Origin: Brachybacterium sp. Z12
GTDB taxonomy: Bacteria > Actinomycetota > Actinomycetes > Actinomycetales > Dermabacteraceae
Length of the DNA: 64,000 nucleotides
NCBI RefSeq assembly: GCF_014400405.1
Contig: NZ_CP060496.1
Location: forward strand, 2,728,001 to 2,792,000
Reading direction: 5' to 3'
The translations under genes were made by a program, and so were the position numbers. The notes below the pieces were generated by a model, which was given only the letters and a program-made list of their open reading frames with translations, was not told the DNA's origin and did no database searches. This document shows positions 29,488 to 40,835 of this stretch, in pieces (the first letter of the stretch is position 1; each line of letters begins with the position of its first letter).

Positions 29488-30006
29488 GAAGGCTGCGCCG
29501 CGCACCGCTGAGCGACACATCCGTCGGGCCTCGGGGCGGGCCGAGTGGGAGCGCGCCTCGGTGCTCCACTTCGCACGGATGCTCCCCCGCGTCGCCTCGG
29601 CGCTCTCCCGGGAGCGATCGACGAGAACGTCACCACCCTGGACCAGGCGCAGCGCATGGAGATCGCCGCTTCCGGGCTGTCGGCGCCGCTGGGGCTGGGC
29701 GCGCGATGCGGCTCAGCGCCGCCGATCGGCCCGCAGAGTTCCTCCCGGGCCGCGTTGACCCTGGTGCTGGAGCCGGTAGTGGAGCTGCTCGGTGATTCGC
29801 TCCCCGAGCAGGGGCAGCACCGAGTCGCGGAACTGGCTGCTCTGCTCGCCGCGGCGGACGACCAGCAAGCGTCACCCCCTCCCTGCAGCGCCCTGCCGTC
29901 GGCAGCGGCCGATAAAGGAGCTCGATCAGCGGGCCGCAGTGCGAGGTGTGCAGCCGCGGCCACGGCTGCGAAGCGGTCCCACCGCGGCGCTCACCACCTC
30001 CGGAGC
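29488..30006. other. intergenic stretch, no supported gene, possible decayed remnant
   Basis: This stretch of about 520 bp lies between convergent genes. Several short frames on both strands have protein-like composition (for example VVELLGDSLPEQGQHRVAEL on plus and RDSVLPLLGERITEQLHY on minus), but each is broken, overlaps the other and lacks a start with a ribosome site. It may be the relic of a lost gene. I could not assign a family. Confidence 0.4.
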
Positions 30007-30041
30007 GCACCGGGCAGCGGTCTGAGACCACTGCCCGGTGC
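30007..30041. terminator. strong hairpin downstream of the AGCS symporter
   Basis: GCACCGGGCAG at 30007-30017 pairs with CTGCCCGGTGC at 30031-30041. After one mismatch, GGTC/GACC extends the stem to a TGA loop. It lies 41 bp past the symporter stop (minus strand). Confidence 0.8.
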
Positions 30042-30081
30042 GTGCCGTCGACTGCCCGAGCCCCGACGGTATGAGAATCAC

Positions 30082-31588
30082 TCAGCTTGGCGAGGTCTCC
30101 CGCTGACGCTGGTAGTCGCAGACGTCCTCGCTCTCCCAGACCTCGACGTTCTTGATCTCCGGCAGGTCGGAGGCCAGGAAAGATCGGATCGAGGCCCTGG
30201 GCGCGTTGAGCGTTGTAGTGGCGCAGCAGCTTGAGCGCCGTGGGGGTGAGGATCGCGATCACCACGAGGTTGATCAGGGCGATGAACACCATGCTCACCC
30301 CTGCGATCGTCCAGGCGAGGTCCACGGCGATCACGGAGCCGATGAACACCAGTGCCACCACGGCGGCACCGAAGGCGATGTGCCAGCCGCGCTTCGCGGT
30401 CAGGAAGTGCATGTTCGCCTCGCCGTAGGAGAAGTTGCCCAGCACCGAGGTGAAGGCCAGCAGGAACATGATCATGGCGAGCAGGACCGCGGCCCAGCTG
30501 CCGAGGTTGGAGGCGAGGGACTCCTGCACCATCACCAGACCCTCACCGCCTGTGGAGACGTCCGGGAAGGAAACCAGCACGATGAAGGCGGTGATCGAGC
30601 AGATCAGCAGGGTGTCGAAGTAGACGCCGAAGGTCTGCACCAGGCCCTGCTTGACGGGGTGGCTCACCGAGGCGGTGGCGGCGACGTTGGGGACCGAGCC
30701 CATGCCGGCCTCGTTGGAGAGCATGCCGCGTTGAACGCCGTTGACGATCACGGCGCCGAAGCCGCCGCCGATGACGGCCTGCGGGTTGAACGCCTCGGTG
30801 ACGATCTGGCTGAGCACGCGGGGAAGCTCGCCGAGGTTCATGCCGACAATGACGATGCCGATGACCAGGTAGATCAGCGCCATGATCGGGACCATGCTCT
30901 GCGCGACGCCGGCCACGCGGCGCATGCCGCCGAAGATGATGCCTGCGGTGAGCATGGCCAGCAGCACGCCGAGCACGATCGGCAGCCAGGGCAGCCCCTC
31001 GGGATCGGTGTAGACGGCGACGGCGCCGGTGATGGCGTCGACGATGGTGTTGGCTTGCAGCGAAGTGAAGGCGAAGGCGAAGCAGAAGATGAACAGCACG
31101 GCGAAGAAGGCACCGAACCCGCGACTGCCCAGCCCGCGGTGGATGTAGAAGGCGGGACCGCCCTTGTAGGTGTCATCGGCGCGGGTCTTCCACAGCTGGG
31201 CGAGGGTGGATTCGATGAAGCTCGCGGCACCGCTGACCACGCACATGATCCACATCCACAGCACCGCACCGGGCCCGCCCAGGAAGATCGCACCGGCGAC
31301 GCCGGAAACGTTGCCGGTGCCCACCCGCGCGGCAGCGGAGATGGAGAAGGCCTGGAAGGCGCTGAGCGACTTGGCCCGCTCGGTGCGGCCGCGCTTGCCG
31401 TCGACCTCCTCGCGCTGCGCCTTCTGGGTGATGGCTCCGAACATCGCCGGGATCATCCGCAGCTGCACGGCCCCGGAGCGGATCGTGAAGTACACGCCGA
31501 GCCCGATGACCACCGGCATCCCGGCCCAGGTCCAGAGCCAGCCCTCGGCATTTCCGAGGAACTCGTTCAGTGATTCGAGGGGGTTCAT
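30082..31588 (-). CDS. sodium:alanine/glycine symporter (AGCS family), frame altered at the end
   Basis: ATG 31588 begins MNPLESLNEFLGNAEGWLWT, the typical AGCS start, followed by about eleven membrane segments. The family signature region is seen as ISAAARVGTGNVSGVAGAIF, with the conserved GGPGAVLWMW nearby; later come GMLSNEAGMGSVPN and FSYGEANM. Near the C-terminus one extra base at 30179-30181 shifts the frame; removing it gives DPIFLASDLPEIKNVEVWES and a stop at 30082-30084. The repaired length is 501 residues, the family norm. It imports alanine, glycine or related small amino acids with sodium. Confidence 0.9.
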
Positions 31589-31927
31589 GGACAGAACCGT
31601 AGCCGGAGTGAGCCAGCGCACCTCAACGCCGCGGCTCTCCGCGCCGACCTGACGGCCTCTGAACTCCCGCGCGACTCCCGCGCGCGAGGATTGTGTCCCG
31701 CATCGCGGTCACGTGACGCACGCCACATCACGGCGTATCGAGGCGCAGAAAACGCCTGATCACAGGCGCCATCACCCCAGGTCGCCATGAATAGCCCACG
31801 GTTGTCCGACAATCCGATCCACGGATACCTGACAGTCACAGTTGCATCACGACACTCCGAGGGAGGACCCCCGAGCACCCCCGGGGGCTCCACAAGCGTC
31901 GCTGCTCTCGATACCGTTGACGGCGAT
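31589..31927 (+). promoter_or_regulatory. upstream region of ectABC with palindromic operator candidate
   Basis: This stretch of about 340 bp lies between the divergent symporter and the ectoine operon and has no supported gene. It contains TTGTCCGACAA at 31802-31812, an odd-spaced perfect palindrome. TGTCCGACAATC (31803-31814) is the reverse complement of GATTGTCGGACA found upstream of proVWX. GAATAG precedes the element in both places. GAGGGAGGA at about 31858-31866 is too far from the chosen ectA start to be its ribosome site. Confidence 0.5.
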
Positions 31928-32479
31928 ATGGGCCAGTTGATGACGCACAGCGCAGACCACCAGTCCACCACCGAGCAGATGACCGGACCAGGCTCCGACC
32001 TGGAATTCCGCCCTCCCACGATGGAGGACGGCGCCGCCATGTGGCGGATCGCCCGCGACAGCGGCACGCTCGATCTGAACACTTCCTACGCCTACCTGGT
32101 CCTGTCCCGCGACTTCGCGGACTCCTCGCGCCTCGTGCTGCATGACGGGGAGCCGGTCGGCTTCGCCCTCGGCTACCTCCGCCCCACCGCGCCGGACCGT
32201 CTGTTCCTCTGGCAGATCGCCGTGGACGAGTCCCAGCGGGGGCGCCGCCTGGCTGCCCGCCTGCTCGACTCGCTGCTGGAGGGCCTGCCGCAGGTGACCA
32301 CGCTCGAGACCACGATCACCGAGGACAACGCCGCATCCCAGCGACTGTTCGCCTCCTTCGCGGAGCGTCACGGCGCCGAGCACCGCATCGAGCCGCTGCT
32401 GACCGAGGCCCATTTCCCGGACCCCGGGCACGGCGCCGAGCTGCTGCACGTGATCAGCGGGCTGCACGCCGGGAGCTGA
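31928..32479 (+). CDS. ectA: L-2,4-diaminobutyrate acetyltransferase
   Basis: This is the GNAT-family enzyme that acetylates L-2,4-diaminobutyrate to N-gamma-acetyl-DAB, the second ectoine step. The start is uncertain: ATG 31928 gives 183 residues and ATG 31979 gives 166, both in family range, and none has a clear ribosome site. The core reads LEFRPPTMEDGAAMWRIARD, then LDLNTSYAYLVLSRDFADSS. Acetyl-CoA binding is seen as WQIAVDESQRGRRLAARLLD, with a late TTITEDNAASQRLFASFA. It is first in ectABC. Confidence 0.9.
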   Translation: MGQLMTHSADHQSTTEQMTGPGSDLEFRPPTMEDGAAMWRIARDSGTLDLNTSYAYLVLSRDFADSSRLVLHDGEPVGFALGYLRPTAPDRLFLWQIAVDESQRGRRLAARLLDSLLEGLPQVTTLETTITEDNAASQRLFASFAERHGAEHRIEPLLTEAHFPDPGHGAELLHVISGLHAGS

Positions 32480-33894
<1,415 letters not shown>

Positions 33895-33996
33895 TCGCCC
33901 CCACACTCCGTCGGCCCGCGCCCACGAGGGTGCGGGCCGACGCCCTGCGCGCATGCGCAGACCTCTGAACCTGGAACCTCCACGGAAGGACATCTC

Positions 33997-34389
33997 ATGC
34001 TCGTTCGCTCGCTCGCCGAGATCGAGGACACCGACGCCGACATCAAGTCGGACAACTGGCGCTCCAAGCGCATCATCCTGGCCAAGGAGGGTGTGGGCTT
34101 CTCGGTCCACGAGACCACCCTGTACGAGGGCACGGAGAGCTTCTTCTGGTACGCCAACCACATCGAGGCAGTGTTCATCACCCATGGTGAGGGCGAGATC
34201 GAGGATCTGGCCACGGGCGAGGTCCACCAGCTCGCCCCGGGCACGCTCTACCTGCTGAACGATCACGACAAGCACAAGGTGCGGGTCCGCAAGGAGATCC
34301 GCTGCGTGTGCGTGTTCAACCCGCCGGTCACCGGCCGCGAGGTCCACGACGAGAACGGCGTGTACCCGCTGATCACCGAGGACGCCTGA
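33997..34389 (+). CDS. ectC: L-ectoine synthase
   Basis: This 130-residue cupin enzyme cyclises N-gamma-acetyl-DAB to ectoine. ATG 33997 follows GGAAGGA. The sequence begins [20 protein letters not shown] and contains the EctC signature [20 protein letters not shown] and the cupin loop [18 protein letters not shown]. It closes the ectABC operon. No ectD hydroxylase follows, so this operon yields ectoine rather than 5-hydroxyectoine unless ectD lies elsewhere. Confidence 0.95.
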   Translation: MLVRSLAEIEDTDADIKSDNWRSKRIILAKEGVGFSVHETTLYEGTESFFWYANHIEAVFITHGEGEIEDLATGEVHQLAPGTLYLLNDHDKHKVRVRKEIRCVCVFNPPVTGREVHDENGVYPLITEDA

Positions 34390-34404
34390 GTCCCGGACGA
34401 CGAA

Positions 34405-34446
34405 TGACGGGGCCCGGCAGGATCACGATCCTGCCGGGCCCCGTCA
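34405..34446. terminator. strong hairpin ending ectABC
   Basis: A perfect 19-bp stem runs from TGACGGGGCCCGGCAGGAT at 34405-34423 to its complement at 34428-34446 with a CACG loop. It sits 16 bp after the ectC stop and before the convergent gene at 34486, so it may act in both directions. Confidence 0.9.
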
Positions 34447-34485
34447 TGTCGTGGGGTGGCCGATCAGCGGCGGCCGCTCCCCCGC

Positions 34486-35115
34486 TCAGGCCTTGCGCTT
34501 GCGCACGATCAGCAGGATCACGCCGATCGCCAGCAGCAGGAAGCCGAGTGCACCGCCACCGATGGCGAGCAGGACCCCGCCGACCCCGGCGAAGACGCCA
34601 CCGATCGACACCGGCGGGCCCACAGCGATCGGGCCGTCGCTGCAGTCGATGCTGTACTCGCCGGCTTCCTCGGCGGTGAAGGAGTCGATGGAGACCCAGT
34701 TGGTCTCACCGTCGCCGATGCTGCTGCTCTGCGAGGTGCCCGCACCGACCGCGGGCCCGTCCACGGTGCAGGTCGGGCTCTGAGCACCCTCTTCGGCATA
34801 GATCTGGTAGGTCTCGCCGGCGTCGGCGCTGATGGTCCCGCTGCCGCCGCTGAACTCCTCGAGCTCACTGAGGTCCCCGGCGATGCCGCCGATGCCGATG
34901 ACCGCGAGCACCACGCCGATGATCACGCTGAGCGCCAGGATCACCGACCCCAGGATGATGAGGATCTTCGGCGCCTTGGAAGGCTTCTTCACCGCAGCGG
35001 AAGCGCCGCCGTAGGGGCCGGGTGCGCCCGGAGAGGGCATGCCTCCCTGCGCGGGGAAGCCGTGCTGAGGGGAGAGCGGACCGCTGGGCTGCGAGGAGGA
35101 GGGAGGCTGGGTCAC
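34486..35115 (-). CDS. two-segment membrane protein with extracellular domain
   Basis: This 209-residue protein starts at GTG 35115, with GGAG eight bases upstream. The N-terminal 45 residues are a Pro/Ser/Gly-rich cytoplasmic tail (SQPSGPLSPQHGFPAQGG) followed by KKPSKAPK. A membrane helix (LIILGSVILALSVIIGVVLAV) leads to an outer domain of about 90 residues with two cysteines (SPTCTV and IDCSDG). A final Gly-rich helix pair ends in RKRKA. It resembles actinobacterial membrane proteins of unknown role. Confidence 0.75.
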   Translation of the reverse strand: MTQPPSSSQPSGPLSPQHGFPAQGGMPSPGAPGPYGGASAAVKKPSKAPKILIILGSVILALSVIIGVVLAVIGIGGIAGDLSELEEFSGGSGTISADAGETYQIYAEEGAQSPTCTVDGPAVGAGTSQSSSIGDGETNWVSIDSFTAEEAGEYSIDCSDGPIAVGPPVSIGGVFAGVGGVLLAIGGGALGFLLLAIGVILLIVRKRKA

Positions 35116-35228
35116 GAGATGCTCCTGGTTCGGGGCGTCGGAGGCGGGACGGGGCAAGGCTATCGCCCTGCACCCGGCCCAAGTGACCGCGATGCCCTGC
35201 GACCGCCGGTCCGCCTAGACTTCGAGCT

Positions 35229-35882
35229 ATGACCGATCCCCTCGTCCTCGCCGCCGATGTCGAGACGGAGCTGGTCGAGAAGCGTTCGCGGTTCCTCACA
35301 CGGCTGCATCGGGTCCAGGACGTCGAACAGGCTGATGTCCTGCTGCGCACGGCCCGTGCGCAGCACCCGGATGCCCGCCACCACTGCACCGCGCTGGTGC
35401 TCGGCGAGACGCAGGAGCGGGCTGAGATGAACCGTTCGAACGACGACGGCGAACCGGCCGGGACCGCCGGGATGCCGATGCTGCAGTCACTGCTGCACGC
35501 CCGCCTGGTGGACACCTTCGCGATCGTGATCCGGTACTTCGGCGGGGTGAAGCTCGGTGCCGGAGGCCTGGTGCGCGCCTACACCGCGGGGGTCGAGCAG
35601 GCCGTCGCCGCAGCGACACTGCTGCGCCGCACCGAGCTGGTCGTCGCCCGGATCGAGGTGCCTCCGGCGGAGGTCGGCATCGCGGAGAATGCGGTGCGGC
35701 TCTGGGCTGCCGCTCACGGCGCCGCCGTCGAGCCCACCCAGTACTCCGCACGCAGCGCTCAGCTGACGGTGCTGGTCTCTCCCGAGGATCTCGAGGCTCT
35801 CGCAGCTGATACAGCGCGCTGGTCCTCGGGGCGCCGCAGCGTCGAAGACACGGGGCGTCGAATGGCCGATGTGCCGCTCTGA
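35229..35882 (+). CDS. YigZ/IMPACT family protein
   Basis: This 217-residue protein starts at ATG 35229. The UPF0029 N-terminal domain shows VEKRSRFLTRLHRVQDVEQA, HPDARHHCTALVLG and the signature NDDGEPAGTAGMPMLQSL, followed by VIRYFGGVKLGAGGLVRAY. A C-terminal DUF1949-like domain completes it. Bacterial members are linked to translation control by similarity to eukaryotic IMPACT, but their role is not established. It is divergent from the membrane protein gene at 35115. Confidence 0.9.
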   Translation: MTDPLVLAADVETELVEKRSRFLTRLHRVQDVEQADVLLRTARAQHPDARHHCTALVLGETQERAEMNRSNDDGEPAGTAGMPMLQSLLHARLVDTFAIVIRYFGGVKLGAGGLVRAYTAGVEQAVAAATLLRRTELVVARIEVPPAEVGIAENAVRLWAAAHGAAVEPTQYSARSAQLTVLVSPEDLEALAADTARWSSGRRSVEDTGRRMADVPL

Positions 35883-35910
35883 GCTGTTCCCGCCTCAGTG
35901 ACGGGAGGGT

Positions 35911-36234
35911 TCAGATGTCGTCCTCCGCGACGGGGCCGCCTTCGTTCTCCCAGTTCTCCAGCCGCTTCACGGTGCGGGGGTTGAACTTCTGGCGCACGCC
36001 GTAGCCGACGCCGGCCTCCTCGTCCACCGGCAGGAACTCGACGCCGAAGTCCTCGAGCGCTCCGCGCAGCAGCTCGCTCTCCTCGGCGGTGACGGCACGG
36101 CGGCCGCGCTCCATGTCCCGCAGGAGCGTCTTATCCAGTCCGGTGTGCTCGGCGAGGACCCGGAGGGAGACCTGGGCGAGGGCCCGAGCAGCCCGGGCCA
36201 GATCTGCAGTGATCAGGGGCAGTGTGCTGGTCAT
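35911..36234 (-). CDS. XRE-like helix-turn-helix protein
   Basis: This 107-residue protein starts at ATG 36234. An HTH lies at about residues 10-50 (LARAARALAQVSLRVLAEHT, then DKTLLRDMERGRRAV), followed by a GVEFLPVDEEAGVGYGVRQK strand region. It ends VAEDDI. It is small, probably a DNA-binding regulator, and its target is unknown. It is convergent with YigZ, with 28 bp between the stops. Confidence 0.75.
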   Translation of the reverse strand: MTSTLPLITADLARAARALAQVSLRVLAEHTGLDKTLLRDMERGRRAVTAEESELLRGALEDFGVEFLPVDEEAGVGYGVRQKFNPRTVKRLENWENEGGPVAEDDI

Positions 36235-36286
36235 GCCTCCAGCCTGGCCCACGCCACCAGAAAGTGCCAGGGCCTCGGGAACGCGA

Positions 36287-36320
36287 ACGGCGCCGCCCCG
36301 GTGATCCGGGACGGCGCCGT
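36287..36320. terminator. hairpin between YeaQ-like and HTH genes
   Basis: ACGGCGCCG (36287-36295) pairs with CGGCGCCGT (36312-36320), and inside it CCCGG (36297-36301) pairs with CCGGG (36306-36310). It lies 39 bp past the YeaQ-like gene's stop on the minus strand. Confidence 0.7.
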
Positions 36321-36358
36321 GGGCGTGGGCGGGCTGAGGAGGCCGCCGCTGCGAGAGG

Positions 36359-36643
36359 TCAGGCGCGGTTCTTGGTCGCCAGGCCGTAGACGAACATGAC
36401 GATGAGCGCACCGATGACGGAGAGCAGGATCGTCCAGAGGCTCCAGGGGTTGTCCATGATGCCGCTGACGCCGCTGCCGCCGAGGAGGCCGCCGATGAAG
36501 CCACCGACGATGGCGCCGACGACGCCGAGGACGATCGTCAGGCCCAGGCCCATGGCCTGCTTGCCGGGCATGATCGCTCGGGCGATGAGGCCGATGATCG
36601 CGCCGATGATGATCCAGGAAATGATGAGTCCGATGAGGCCCAT
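36359..36643 (-). CDS. GlsB/YeaQ/YmgE family small membrane protein
   Basis: This 94-residue protein starts at ATG 36643. It has the family's glycine-rich helices: LIISWIIIGAIIGLIARAIM, then PGKQAMGLGLTIVLGVVGAI and VGGFIGGLLGG, with a final WTILLSVIGALIVMFVYGLA. The family (transglycosylase-associated) is stress-linked in several bacteria, with no defined activity. It is monocistronic. Confidence 0.9.
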   Translation of the reverse strand: MGLIGLIISWIIIGAIIGLIARAIMPGKQAMGLGLTIVLGVVGAIVGGFIGGLLGGSGVSGIMDNPWSLWTILLSVIGALIVMFVYGLATKNRA

Positions 36644-36910
36644 TGTCTACATCCAATCTGCGAGGGGAAGAAGGGACTTACCACATCAGTATGTCCTGTC
36701 GTCGGACGCAAATGCGCCATATGAAGAGAACACGGAGGTCAGAGAGTCGACCGGGCGGTCCGTAGGGTTTATCGGGAATCACATCCTCCGGTGTGCGGGT
36801 GCGGAGACCTTTTCCTCCAGGGGGCCCGGTTCCGGTGGACTCGGTGACCTCCATCCGATTCGTCGGCTCCCGGACCGCTTCCCGTCACCTCGGTGGGACA
36901 CAATCCTCTG

Positions 36911-39900
36911 GTGACAACCTTCTCTCTCCTTCCCGAGCTGCTTGCCGGCGATCGTGCTCCTGCCCCGAGCACGCTGGTGGATGTCTTCCGGCGCACGGTG
37001 GCCGAGTGCGGGGATTCTCCCGCGGTGGACAGCGGGCTGGTGACCATGACGTACACCGAGCTGGACGCGGCGGCGAGCGAGCTCGCGGACCGGCTCGCCG
37101 AGCACGGGGTCAGGCCCGGGGACAAGGTGGGGGTGCGCATCAAGTCCGGCACCACGGACCTCTACGTCGCGATCCTGGGGATCCTTCTGGCCGGCGGCGC
37201 TTATGTGCCGGTCGACGCCGACGACCCCGACGAGCGCGCCCGGGTGGTGTTCGAGGAGTCGTCCTCGGCCGCCGTGATCGGCAATGACCTGGTCATCACC
37301 GCGACCGCAGCCGGTCGTGCCGCCGCCCCCACGCCGGGCCGTGGTGTCGAGCCTGGCGATGATGCCTGGGTCATCTTCACCTCCGGCTCGACGGGGAAGC
37401 CGAAGGGGTGGCCGTCACCCACCGCAGCGCAGCGGCCTTCGTCGAGGCCGAGTCGCGGATGTTCCTGCAGGATGCACCGCTCTCCCCGGTGACCGGGTGA
37501 TGGCCGGCCTCTCTGTCGCCTTCGATGCCAGCTGCGAGGAGATGTGGCTGGCCTGGGCGTACGGCGCCTGCCTGGTGCCGGCACCGCGTTCGCTGGTGCG
37601 GTCGGGAGTGGACGTGGGTCCCTGGCTGAAGGCCAACCGCATCACCGTCGTCTCCACCGTGCCGACCTTGGTCTCCCTCTGGCCGGACAGCGCCCTGACC
37701 GAGGTGCGACTCCTGATCATGGGCGGTGAGGCCTGCCCGCCGGAGCTCGCCGCCCGACTGCAGGCGCCGGGACGCGAGGTGTGGAACACCTACGGTCCCA
37801 CCGAGGCGACGGTGGTCGCGTGCGGCGCGATCCTCGACGGCACCGACCCGGTGCGGATCGGTCTGCCCCTGGACGGCTGGGACCTCGCGGTGGTCGACGC
37901 GGCCGGGTATCCGGTGGCCGCGGGTGATTCCGGGGAGCTGATCATCGGCGGGGTGGGGCTCGCACGCTATCTCGATCCCGCGAAGGACGCCGAGAAGTAC
38001 GCACCGATGCCCACCCTGGGCTGGGACCGCGCCTACCGCTCCGGGGACATCGTCCGCAACGATCCCGAGGGGCTGCTGTTCGCAGGCCGGGCCGATGACC
38101 AGATCAAGCTCGGCGGGCGCCGCATCGAACTCGGCGAGATCGACGAGCAGATGCTGCGCCTGCCCGGCGTCGTCGGCGCCGCCGCGGCCGTGCGCTCGAC
38201 GAAGTCCGGCAACCAGCTCCTGGTCGGCTACCTCACGGTCGATGCCGGCTACGACGCACAGATCGCCAAGGGGCTGCTGCGCCAGCGGATGCCCGCAGCC
38301 CTGGTCCCGCGCCTCGCCGTGGTCGACGAGCTGCCCACCCGCACCTCCGGGAAGATCGACCGGGACGCCCTCCCCTGGCCGCGGCCCCGCCGCGGCACCC
38401 CTCAGCCGCTCTGTCCGGCACGGCGGCCTGGATCGCGGAGATCTGGGCAGAGGTGCTCGGCGCGGAGGTCACCTCCGGCGCCGATGACTTCTTCGACTTC
38501 GGCGGCGGGTCGCTGACCGCCGCACAGGTGGTCAGCCGGCTGCGGGAGAAGCATGCCGAGCTCGCAGTCGGCGACGTGTACGCGAATCCGACGGTCGCGG
38601 GGCTGGCCGCTCATCTCGACGAGATGGGGACCTCCGCGGTCATGAGCGACCGCACCGTGGCTCCGCTGCGCCGGCGCACCCAGATCGTGCAGCTGCTGGC
38701 GCTGGGGCCGCTGCGGGCACTGGCCGCGCTGCGCTGGATCACCTGGCTGATGCTGGCCTCCACCCTCGGCGCGCTGCTCACCGATCTGCCGTGGCTGATC
38801 CCCTTCCCGCTGTGGCTGGTGCTCCCGCTCGCCGCGGTGGTGCTGCTCCCGCCAGGCCGGATGGCGCTGGCCGCGCTGCTGGCACGCCTGCTGATGCGCG
38901 GCGTCGGCCCGGGCAGCTATCCGCGCGGCGGCCGCGTTCACCTGAGGCTGTGGGCCGCTGAGAAGATCCAGGACGAGCTCGCGGCGACGCACCTCGCCGG
39001 CGCTGCCTGGTTCCCTTTCTATGCCCGTCTGCTCGGGGCGAGCATCGGGCGGGACGTCGACATGCACACCCTGCCCCCGGTCACCGGGCTGCTGGAGATC
39101 GGCAGCGGCGCCTCGGTCGAGCCGGAGGTGGACCTGGCCGGTCACTGGATCGACGGCGACCAGCTCCGGATCGGCCAGGTCCGGATCGGGAAGCGGGCAC
39201 GGATCGGTGCCCGCAGCACTCTGGGCCCTGGAGCGACGATCGGGCGGGATGCGGAGATCGCGCCAGGCTCTGCGGTGCTCGGCGCGGTTCCCGCCGGCGA
39301 GTTCTGGTCCGGCTCCCCCGCCGAGCACCAGGCGACGGCGCGCGGGCCCTGGTCGGCCGACGCCCCGCGGCGCCGCCCGCTATGGCTGGTGAGCTTCGCC
39401 GCGCTCTCCCTGGTGATCGCTGCCCTGCCCGTGGTGGCGATGCTGACCGGCGCGGCGGTGCTGCTGCCGGCCGTGCACGGCACCGACAGCTTCGGCGCGG
39501 CGGTGCTGGCCGCTCTGCCCTGGCTGCCGCTCGCGGCCCTGGCGGGCTTCGGTGCACTGATGGTGTTGGTCGTGGCGCTGACCCGGCTGCTGGCGCTCGC
39601 GATCCGGCCCGGTCACCATCCGGTTCGCTCAGCGGCGGGCGTGTCCATCTGGGGGACGTTGCGCCTGCTCGACGAGGCCCGCACCTGGCTGTTCCCGATC
39701 TATGCCGGGGCCCTCACCCCGCTCTGGCTGCGCCTGCTGGGCGCCAAGGTCGGCAAGGGTGCGGAGATCTCGACCGTGCTGCTGATCCCGAGCCTGGTGC
39801 AGGTCGGCGAGCACTCCTTCCTGGCCGACGACACCCTGGTAGGTGCCTATGAGCTGGGCGGCGGCTGGATCCGGGTGGAGCACGTCAAGGTGGGCAAGCG

Positions 39901-40782
39901 CGCCTTCGTGGGCAACTCCGGGATGCTCGCCGCAGGGCGCAAGGTCCCCAAACAGGCCTTGGTCGCTGTGCTCTCGGCCGCGCGCGGCGCAAGACGGCGA
40001 AGGCCGGCACCTCGTGGCTGGGAAGCCCGCCTCGCAAGCTGCGCCGCAGCGAGGACAAGCACGACTCCTCGCTCACCTACAACCCTTCCAAGCGACTGCT
40101 CGTGCAGCGTGGGCTGGTCGAGACGGGCCGTATCGTGCCGCTGCTGCTGGCGCTGCTGCTCCCGGTCGCGGTCGGCGTCGTGCTGTTCGCTCTGCTGCTG
40201 CAGGGCACCTGGGGCGTCATCGCCGCACTGGTCCTCGGTGGTCCGGTGCTGCTCGCGGCCGGGGTGCTCGCCGCCGGGATCACGGTCGTGGCCAAATGGC
40301 TGATCATCGGTAAGCATCGCCCGGGCGAGCACGCCCTGTTCACGCCCTACGTGTGGCGCTCCGAGCTGGCCGACACCTTCACCGAGGTGCTGGCGGCACC
40401 TTGGTTCGCGAACGTCACCTCCGGCACCTGGGCGCTGAACTTCTGGCTGCGCCTGCTCGGCGCGAAGATCGGGCCGGGCGTCTGGTGCGACTCGTATTGG
40501 CTGCCGGAGACGGACCTGGTCACTCTCGGCGCCGGCGCCACCATCAACCGCGGCTGCGTGGTCCAGACCCACCTGTTCCAGGACCGGTTGCTGAGCATGG
40601 ACACCGTGACCTTCGGTGCGGGTGCGACCCTGGGGCCTGGCGGCGTGATCCTGCCGGCCGCATCGATCGACCGGCATGCGACCGTCGGCCCCGTCTCGCT
40701 GGTCATGCGCGGCGAGCGTGTCCCGCCCGGGACCCGCTGGACAGGCAACCCCATCGGTCCCTGGGAGGAGATGAACGCATGA
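36911..40782 (+). CDS. pls: Pls/PosA-type non-ribosomal peptide synthetase (epsilon-poly-lysine synthetase-like), four frameshifts
   Basis: This membrane enzyme is expected to polymerise a basic amino acid without a condensation domain. GTG 36911 is a provisional start (GTG 36893 is also in frame). The A domain has FTSGSTGKPKG, FDASCEEMW, NTYGPTEATV, YRSGDIV, GRADDQIKLGGRRIELGEID and TSGKIDRDAL. The carrier domain FFDFGGGSLTAAQ has Ser near residue 535. Three pairs of membrane helices (about 608-650, 825-895, 1074-1130) alternate with three left-handed beta-helix acyltransferase-like domains (e.g. IGKRARIGARSTLGPGATIG), the layout of Streptomyces Pls. Four missing bases (37405-37408, 37484-37487, 38399-38402, about 39988) each shift the frame the same way. 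The repaired length is about 1,291 residues, close to the roughly 1,319 of Pls. Confidence 0.88.
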
Positions 40783-40835
40783 ACACCGTTCGTCGACGAA
40801 CTGCGAGGAACGAGCGGGAGGAGATGAACGCATGA
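40779..40835 (+). CDS. mini-ORF 1 in the repeat (18 residues)
   Basis: ATG 40779 overlaps the NRPS stop as ATGA and GGAGGAG lies upstream. The peptide is MNTVRRRTARNEREEMNA, strongly charged, and its own stop overlaps the next ATG at 40832. It may serve only to pass ribosomes on by termination-reinitiation. No family is known. Confidence 0.4.
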   Translation: MNTVRRRTARNEREEMNA

